Positions 57,948-64,000 of a DNA stretch of 64,000 nucleotides are shown one piece after another (the first letter of the stretch is position 1; each line of letters begins with the position of its first letter). The DNA is from Lutjanus erythropterus (lineage: Eukaryota > Chordata > Actinopteri > Lutjaniformes > Lutjanidae). A program made the position numbers and the translations under genes. The stretch lies in NCBI GenBank assembly GCA_020091685.1, contig CM034613.1, positions 16,450,932-16,514,931 on the forward strand. The letters run 5' to 3'. Under the pieces are notes generated by a model. The model was not told the DNA's origin, made no database searches, and saw only the letters and a list, made by a program, of their open reading frames with translations.

Positions 57948-60900
57948 TTAGAAACCCAGAGGGTGAGGAGATACCAGTCCTCCGTTCTCCACCACGGCTG
58001 AAGAGATGGCCCGCAGGTTCTTGAAGAGCTGTTTGGACTCACTGGAGCGCAGAGCCTTGATGTCCTGCATGACCCTGTCGTGAGCCTGAGGAGTGAAAAG
58101 AGCATTTGAAAAGGTCCATGTAATACCAGCAATACTACGATTGTGTCAAAGCAGGTCATGATAAATTTTCAATGACAAATATCTCATTTGAAGTCCCCTG
58201 AATAATGAATTGTTTAGCAATCTTTTTGTCCTTCCTACTACTTATTAAATACCAAAAAAATTCAAGCATCAAGTATTAATATTGATGGGAATGACGAGAA
58301 AATGCCCTCAATCAGAATATAAACAAATTATGCAACTTTATTTTATTTTCAAACAATTACTCATCTTTATTTTAAGACGTAATCTCATCATACAGATGTT
58401 ACCGGCTTTGACAGGATCTTACCTCCATACACCAGGTCTCACATAGCATCTTCTCATGCTGAGCGGAGGGAGAGCCCTGACTCAGAGAGCGTGAAGCCCT
58501 GCAGAGACGGGAGCGGGGGCGGGGGGGAGGAAATGTCAGTTTAGAGTGTGTAGGAGTGTGCATGTGGAATAAAAGTTAACCACAGACAAAGTAAGTGGGC
58601 GTGAGGTGCAACACGGGGAGCAAAGACCTACAGTTTCAAAGATGACGTTTATTCTTTATTGTTCGAATGTTTACCTGGACAGGACGACCACCATGGCGTA
58701 CAGATCAATGGCACCGTCTGCGACTCTCTTCAGGACAAACTGCTCATCTGCAACAGATGACGCATCACAGACTTATTAGGAAACAAAAGCCCAAACCTTT
58801 GGATATGATCAGAATACTTAAACATTTCTGTGTAGGTAAATTAGGTGAAATTCAAGGTTTTTTTTCCCCCTGGAAGACTGAAAAAAAGTAACAAATGTCT
58901 AAAATGACTCGACATCCAACTGACAAACACCCATACTGTGCCAGCTGGGGATTTTTATTCGTCACCCACAGGGTTTTCTCTCACCTTCACAATGCGCACA
59001 CACACTCACAAAAACACCCTCTCACCAATAATCTTCTTGCCGTGCTTGATCAGCATCTCCTCAACGACTGCTCCGAACTGTTCGATGGCTTTAATGGTCT
59101 AGAAATCAGACAAAGATAGAGTGAGCGAAAGTATAAATCAGTAATTAAAGGCAACAAACCAGAAAAATCACATATCATCCTTTTAGTAAACTGTCACTGA
59201 CTTAGACAAAGTTTAAATAAATTCCTAAAATGTAAAACGTACCAGTTCTCCACTCTGTGCCAGCTCAGGATGTACAGTTCCTTGCAGAGTCAGACCTGTG
59301 CCCAAACCTGCCTTCCTACAAAGACAACAGAAGAAGACAGTTGTTATATCAGAGGACAGAGGCAGCAACTAGAAATGGCAGCAAAATATGCTTCAGCATA
59401 TTTTATTTATGTCCATTCAGCTATTAGGCGCTGTGAAAAAAAGCATTTGCCCAAGTCTTATAATAGCATTTTTATGTAAACAAAACACAGTGTAAACACG
59501 ACAGGTAATACTGACATCAGAAAAAATGATTGTGGTCATGTCTAAATAGTGTTTGTTGAGTTGAGAATGCAACCTTTGTGACGGGCCTCAGTGTTTCAAA
59601 AGATGGAACACCGGTATGTTTCTGCAGAAAAAAACAATTCTAGCTGACAGTTTTGAGTAAATCCCAGCGATGCTATTGTTCAGAGGTCAGTGATTACAGT
59701 GTTAAGTGTCTCTGTTGTGGAGGCCAAAGAGACATATGACAAATTGAGTGTGCATTTGACTGACAGTAAGAAGAGTCTTTTGTCTGCACTGTAATAGCTC
59801 TGTAATCACTGACTAAACTGCCGTTTAATCACAGTTTTACAGTGAAGCAAGCAGGAAACTGTGTGTTGGGAAAACTCTGACACGTCACAGTTTATTGAAA
59901 GAGGAAATGCATACAGAATATATACACATCCTGACAACGTTTTATTTCTACTCACTGACTGGATCATCTTACAATCTGAGTAATTTTCTGCAGACTTCTG
60001 CAGAACATTTCGGCTCAGGCGTCTGCTGCAGTTGCAAAGTGACAGAATGATGGTGGGATCACTTATGTCAACAAATCCATCATGTGTTGTTCACTGTAAG
60101 GGGAAGCCCCCCGTCTCCCACCACCACCATCAGCTACAGACGTTCAACACTTCACGTACTCGAGACAGCAGGAGACAGACGGAGTGTGTGCGTGTGTGTG
60201 TGTGTTTGTACATGTGTGTGATGTAACCTTTTGGCTCTCTTGGTGATCTCTCCTGCGAGCAGCCCAGCGTTGCCGATGGGGTTTTTCAGTGCCTTCTGCA
60301 AACTCTTCAGCTGGTTACCAGCGTTCTGGAGGGAAGCAGAGAGGGACGCATGTGATTTATCAGTGACAGAGGCTGCTGCTGCTGCTGCTGCTTCTTAAAG
60401 GCTCTGGACACCTTTTATTCATCAATCAGAATCTCCTACACTGCTTATCATATTTATACATATAGTGATTATTATTATCACCATATGTATATTGTATTGT
60501 TGCACAGTTCTGTGTTAGCACTAGAGATTTTTCCCAAAAATGAGCGACACTAAATGCAACAAGAGTTATACATATATGTGTTCCTAACCTGACCTTTTTT
60601 GTGTATAACTTTGATCATTATTAAGGCAAAAGAACACAATGTATGTCTATCAACATTAGCATTAATATAAGCTTTGCATCTAGGTTGAATTTCATTATAT
60701 CTGCTGCTCGACTGCAACTGCCAGAATTATGAAATGCCATATTTTCGTCTGTGATTTGTCTTCCTCATGATAGTGATATTTTATAAATCTTCATTATATA
60801 AACTAACAAACTTAATTAAAACAAGTCATTTGGTGTTTTCTAAGCCATTCTATTAAACGAAGTATTCTCTTGCCGTTCCGCTGGTTTGAACTACCTCCAA

Positions 60901-61907
60901 CAGATGAATTCAGTGAGCCAACTGTATTGACTATGATATTGGTGCAATCACAAGAGGTCAGCCTGCAACAGAATGACTTTGATGGGTCAAAAGGTGTTAC
61001 CGTACTACCCACAATAGAGGCGCAATCTCACAAAGTCAGACTCGGAGCATGCATGTGCTTTTTAATGTTTCTCTGACCACAGTAGGATGTTTTCGTGAAA
61101 TTCTGCTCCATTGTGGCACGCTCCTCATGCCATTTTCTCTATTTAGCATACAGCTGAGTCTACTTCCCATTTTTGGTGGCCATTTCATGACAAAAAATTA
61201 ATACCATCAGCTGTTTTAGTTTCTCTACCTTTCAGTTAGACCTCTTCGATTCCTCATTCTTTCAGAGGCTGTAGCGGGATCAGTTTTAAAGATACTGGCA
61301 ATATATGAATCTAGAAGACCTAATCAGCCATGACATGACAGCTTGTTGGGAAGAGGGTAGCCACAGCCTCATGAAACTAGAGACCAGGGGCGATGGTGTT
61401 CCCCAAGGTTGGACTTTGAGCCCAAACCTGCTGCGACAACTTGAGACATGAGGATCATACAATTCAATGAATAGGCACAAAAAGAAAACTGCATCTCAAA
61501 TTATTCTTCATGATCCCAGCTTTCAGATTAATTTTTTCTCCTCCAATCAGTAGAGACAGACTCGACACCCTGACAGAATCTTACTTAAAGAAGAAGAGAT
61601 TGACAAAGCACTGGGCAACAGGAAACAAGCTTTGGTGTAAAATAAGCATGAGGAAGTTGCATCTTGATCATCCATTTTTAAACTGAGAAGGCATGACAGA
61701 CTTGTAAAGCACATGGGAAGTAGAATGAAGCAGAAAACGCTTCCTCTTCAGACTGCCATAACTGAGTGAGACAAAGAAAAATACGACAGGGAGGCATAAT
61801 TTTACCTGGAAGCCGTTGAGGGCAACAAAGAGCCTCAGGATGTCATTGGTGCCTTCAAAGATACGGAAAATCCTCAGATCCCTCATCACTCTCTCAACTC
61901 CAGCGTC
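57948..61907 (-). CDS. acadvl: Very-long-chain acyl-CoA dehydrogenase, C-terminal 210 residues (last 7 exons; 5' part outside window)
   Basis: Exons 61806-61907, 60228-60325, 59243-59315, 59026-59098, 58675-58747, 58423-58498 and 57948-58085 join in frame to TAA. VLCAD does the first step of mitochondrial beta-oxidation of long-chain acyl-CoAs, as an FAD enzyme on the inner membrane. The first exon seen carries [20 protein letters not shown]; the Glu of FEGTND is the catalytic base. The next exons give [46 protein letters not shown] and [12 protein letters not shown], the C-terminal domain special to VLCAD and ACAD9 that binds the membrane. HPLGF at the end matches the human NPLGF end, and RASRSLS and PxLxxSGEL favour VLCAD over ACAD9. 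The upstream exon encoding the MGGMGFM region was not found before 64000, so the intron there is over 2 kb. Confidence 0.95.
60372..60391. repeat. Short (CTG)n repeat in an acadvl intron
   Basis: About six GCT/CTG units just upstream, in gene orientation, of the acadvl exon at 60228-60325. Confidence 0.8.
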
Positions 61908-64000
61908 CTGCAGAAACACACACAGAAACATGATGACCCTCTACGTACACTCTACAGTACAGAGAAGACACAACTTGAAAATAAAACAGTTCTTAAGACG
62001 TTATGAACACCCATCCACCTACAGTATCAAAAAGCAGTCTTATGAGCATGCTTTTAAAGAATAAATAAGTAATAATAAAGCACAGAAGCTAAGCAATGTA
62101 ATGCTGTGGACAGGGACAGCAATAAAAGGTATTTTGGCCAACTAAAAAAAAAGGTGTAGTGTATATTTCACTGCTTTAATTCACCATCAGACAGCTTTTT
62201 CTAAAGGGAAACCCCCGCTATATGAGCCAAATATTGCTCTCTCCAAAAAAAACAAACTCTATGGGCGAAATCAGGCATTTTATCTTGCAGAGCACAGCAG
62301 CTGCTGGACTACCGCTGCCTCGATCTTTAAGTTTGTCTGTGTTATTGTGCAACTTTGGTGAATCCAAAGTATCCTTTTCAAACACTGCAATCACACAATA
62401 ACACAAACAACTTGAACCGTTTAAGGAAGCACAGCAACTCCTGACTGATTTCACCGATGAAGTCTGGCTGTTTTTGAGAGAGCGGTATTCGGCTTATATA
62501 ACGGAGGTTTCCTGTCAGAAAAGGCCGCCTGTCAGCAAGTTAAAGCAGTGAAACTACTCTACAGTTTCTGTGCTGGTACTCTCCTCTGTTTCTCCGAACT
62601 GGGTTGGCATCTATTGTAGGTGAAACGCTGACTATAGATACCTCATGCAACCCACTTCAAATAATCTGAACTATACCTTTAACAATGGGCTTTAGTTGAC
62701 ATGTGCTGAGTGTGATGTGAGATCAGTTGGTGGACATGTCTGGTTTTAATACAGTCCACGAATGGGCTCTTTCTCAACTCAATCCTGCACAGAGAGACAC
62801 TGCAATACTCACATATAACCCATAATTTATTAAGAATAGCCTCAATCGACTTTTGAGAGAACATGCTGCACTGAAATTCACTGTCAATGATCAGTCTGTG
62901 AATTCTTTGCTAAAACCACATTTGTATTTGCATTACTGAGCAATAAACACGAGGAAATGAGTTGTTACTTATCATATCTTACTAACACAACTCATCTTGA
63001 GCTCCGCTTCTGAAATCTAAATAAGGCAGCGAAAATAACAGGAATAAAAATGGTCACTAATCATTTCTGAATTCTGAGTGTGAAAGTCACTGGTCATACG
63101 TAAGGTTGCACAGATGGCAGATGTATTCTGTGAAGAAGAGCAGAAATGAAAATGTACAGGGCACACTTCTGGCTCGGCTTCCTGGGTGAAATGAAACCCT
63201 GAGTCAAAATGTGCACTGTGAGCAGAACTAATCAAAGTCTGATGTATCAGTGTTTTTCCCCCTCTTCCTTTAAGGCAGCTCAAACCCGACAGCTCATTTC
63301 AAAATAACTTGATAATAGAAACATGAAGGAAGTGGACTAAAATACAGAAACGTGCACAATTCATCCATCCAGCAAAAAATTCAAATTCGGTTGAGCTTTT
63401 TAAGTCAACATCTGCGGGAATTTCTGTGACTAAACTGATTTAATTGTCAGGGGTTTTCTTCAGGTTTCCACAAGTTAAGTTTAAGACTTTTTAAAGACCA
63501 TCATGAATGCAACTGAAGACCTCTTTCACATCCACACTGGCACAACACTACACACACAGTTTGCATTTGTAGTTATTGGTTCAATCTTCGCATCCTTTTG
63601 TAATTCTTACAGCCATGATCAATACATTTCCTTTCCCAAAAACATTTTAAAGCAAGACTGAGGATACCGCTACTTCATTAAAAAAGAATATTAACTTCAT
63701 AATCTGGGAATGAAGACCTGTTGTAGGGTAAATAATTGGATTAAAAACAGACAGATCTTAGACCTCTAAAGGACTTGCAGAACCCCTGATCAGTGGTTAG
63801 TCTGTTCATCCCATGTAAGTGCTTGAAGAGTGCAATTTGCACCAGTTTGCCACCTTTGCACATTATATCTTTAAGTGTTGTTCCATAACTGTGCAAACTT
63901 TCCATTATGGTGAGAGCCTGGCAGAGCAGCACGTCTGTCAGGAAGCTGGCCTGGCTGTATTGTCTGGTTTATTTTAAGCAGAGCAGCATTGTTTACACGA
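61908..64000. other. acadvl intron reaching the right edge
   Basis: No further acadvl exon was recognised on the minus strand. It holds a P2 fold-back element and otherwise unassigned AT-rich DNA. A short minus-strand open frame at 63741-63932 has no acyl-CoA dehydrogenase features. Confidence 0.55.
62160..62557. mobile_element. Fold-back MITE family P2, copy 2
   Basis: The left arm 'ttcactgctttaattcacca' through 'gctatatgagccaaatattg' pairs with the right arm at 62480-62557. The centre 'gtgttattgtgcaactttgg' is shared with copy 1 at 51.02-51.43 kb. The ends look better kept than in copy 1. Confidence 0.7.

Noticed and set aside
60812-61076. Overlapping plus (68 aa) and minus (66 aa) frames in an acadvl intron
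   Set aside because: No domain, no conserved motif and no splice context; not supportable as an exon.
63741-63960. Possible upstream acadvl exon (minus frame with 'SFLTDVLLCQALTIM')
   Set aside because: It does not resemble any VLCAD segment, and the expected MGGMGFM motif is absent.

Overview
The window looks like nuclear DNA from a teleost fish, probably a spiny-rayed (percomorph) species. It has small coding exons split by GT-AG introns, AT-rich intergenic DNA, long CA/GT microsatellites and many short interspersed elements that I recognise from fish genomes. There is no sign of prokaryotic organisation. No RNA gene and no CRISPR array was found.

Five protein-coding genes can be built exon by exon, with reading frame kept at every splice junction. 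(1) 7.4-9.7 kb, plus: calaxin (efcab1/clxn), 6 exons, 215 aa, an EF-hand protein of motile cilia, with an RFX X-box just upstream of its start. (2) 10.3-25.5 kb, minus: a diverged BCR/ABR-family regulator of Rho GTPases, 22 exons, 831 aa, with DH-PH-C2-RhoGAP order. (3) 33.9-42.1 kb, minus: a PLAC8/cornifelin-family cysteine-rich protein, 166 aa, with a repeated Gln/Gly/Pro N-terminus. (4) 46.5-51.9 kb, plus: a rhodopsin-family GPCR of the GPR148/odorant-receptor-131-like type, 357 aa; its cytoplasmic tail is finished by a second exon 4.4 kb downstream. (5) 57.9-61.9 kb, minus: the last seven coding exons of acadvl (mitochondrial very-long-chain acyl-CoA dehydrogenase); its 5' part lies beyond the right edge.

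Efcab1 and the ABR-like gene converge tail to tail, with poly(A) signals about 0.4 kb apart. The five genes belong to unrelated processes (cilia, Rho signalling, a cysteine-rich PLAC8 protein, a receptor, fat oxidation). They look like ordinary vertebrate neighbours, not a functional cluster.

The rest (1-7.3, 25.6-33.5, 42.1-46.3, 52.3-57.6 kb and the introns) holds mostly transposon debris. This includes a hAT-type MITE with perfect inverted ends and a perfect 8-bp target duplication, a solo LTR with 4-bp target duplication, several families of fold-back elements, a TAGC-rich minisatellite carried by a mobile element, a tRNA-derived SINE and LINE tails. I did not find a novel multi-gene system. 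The best leads are the hidden GPCR tail exon, the ciliary X-box, the diverged ABR-like paralogue and an unassigned TATA promoter plus first exon at 37.5 kb. Names of repeat families and orthologues come from memory of family sequences, not from a search.
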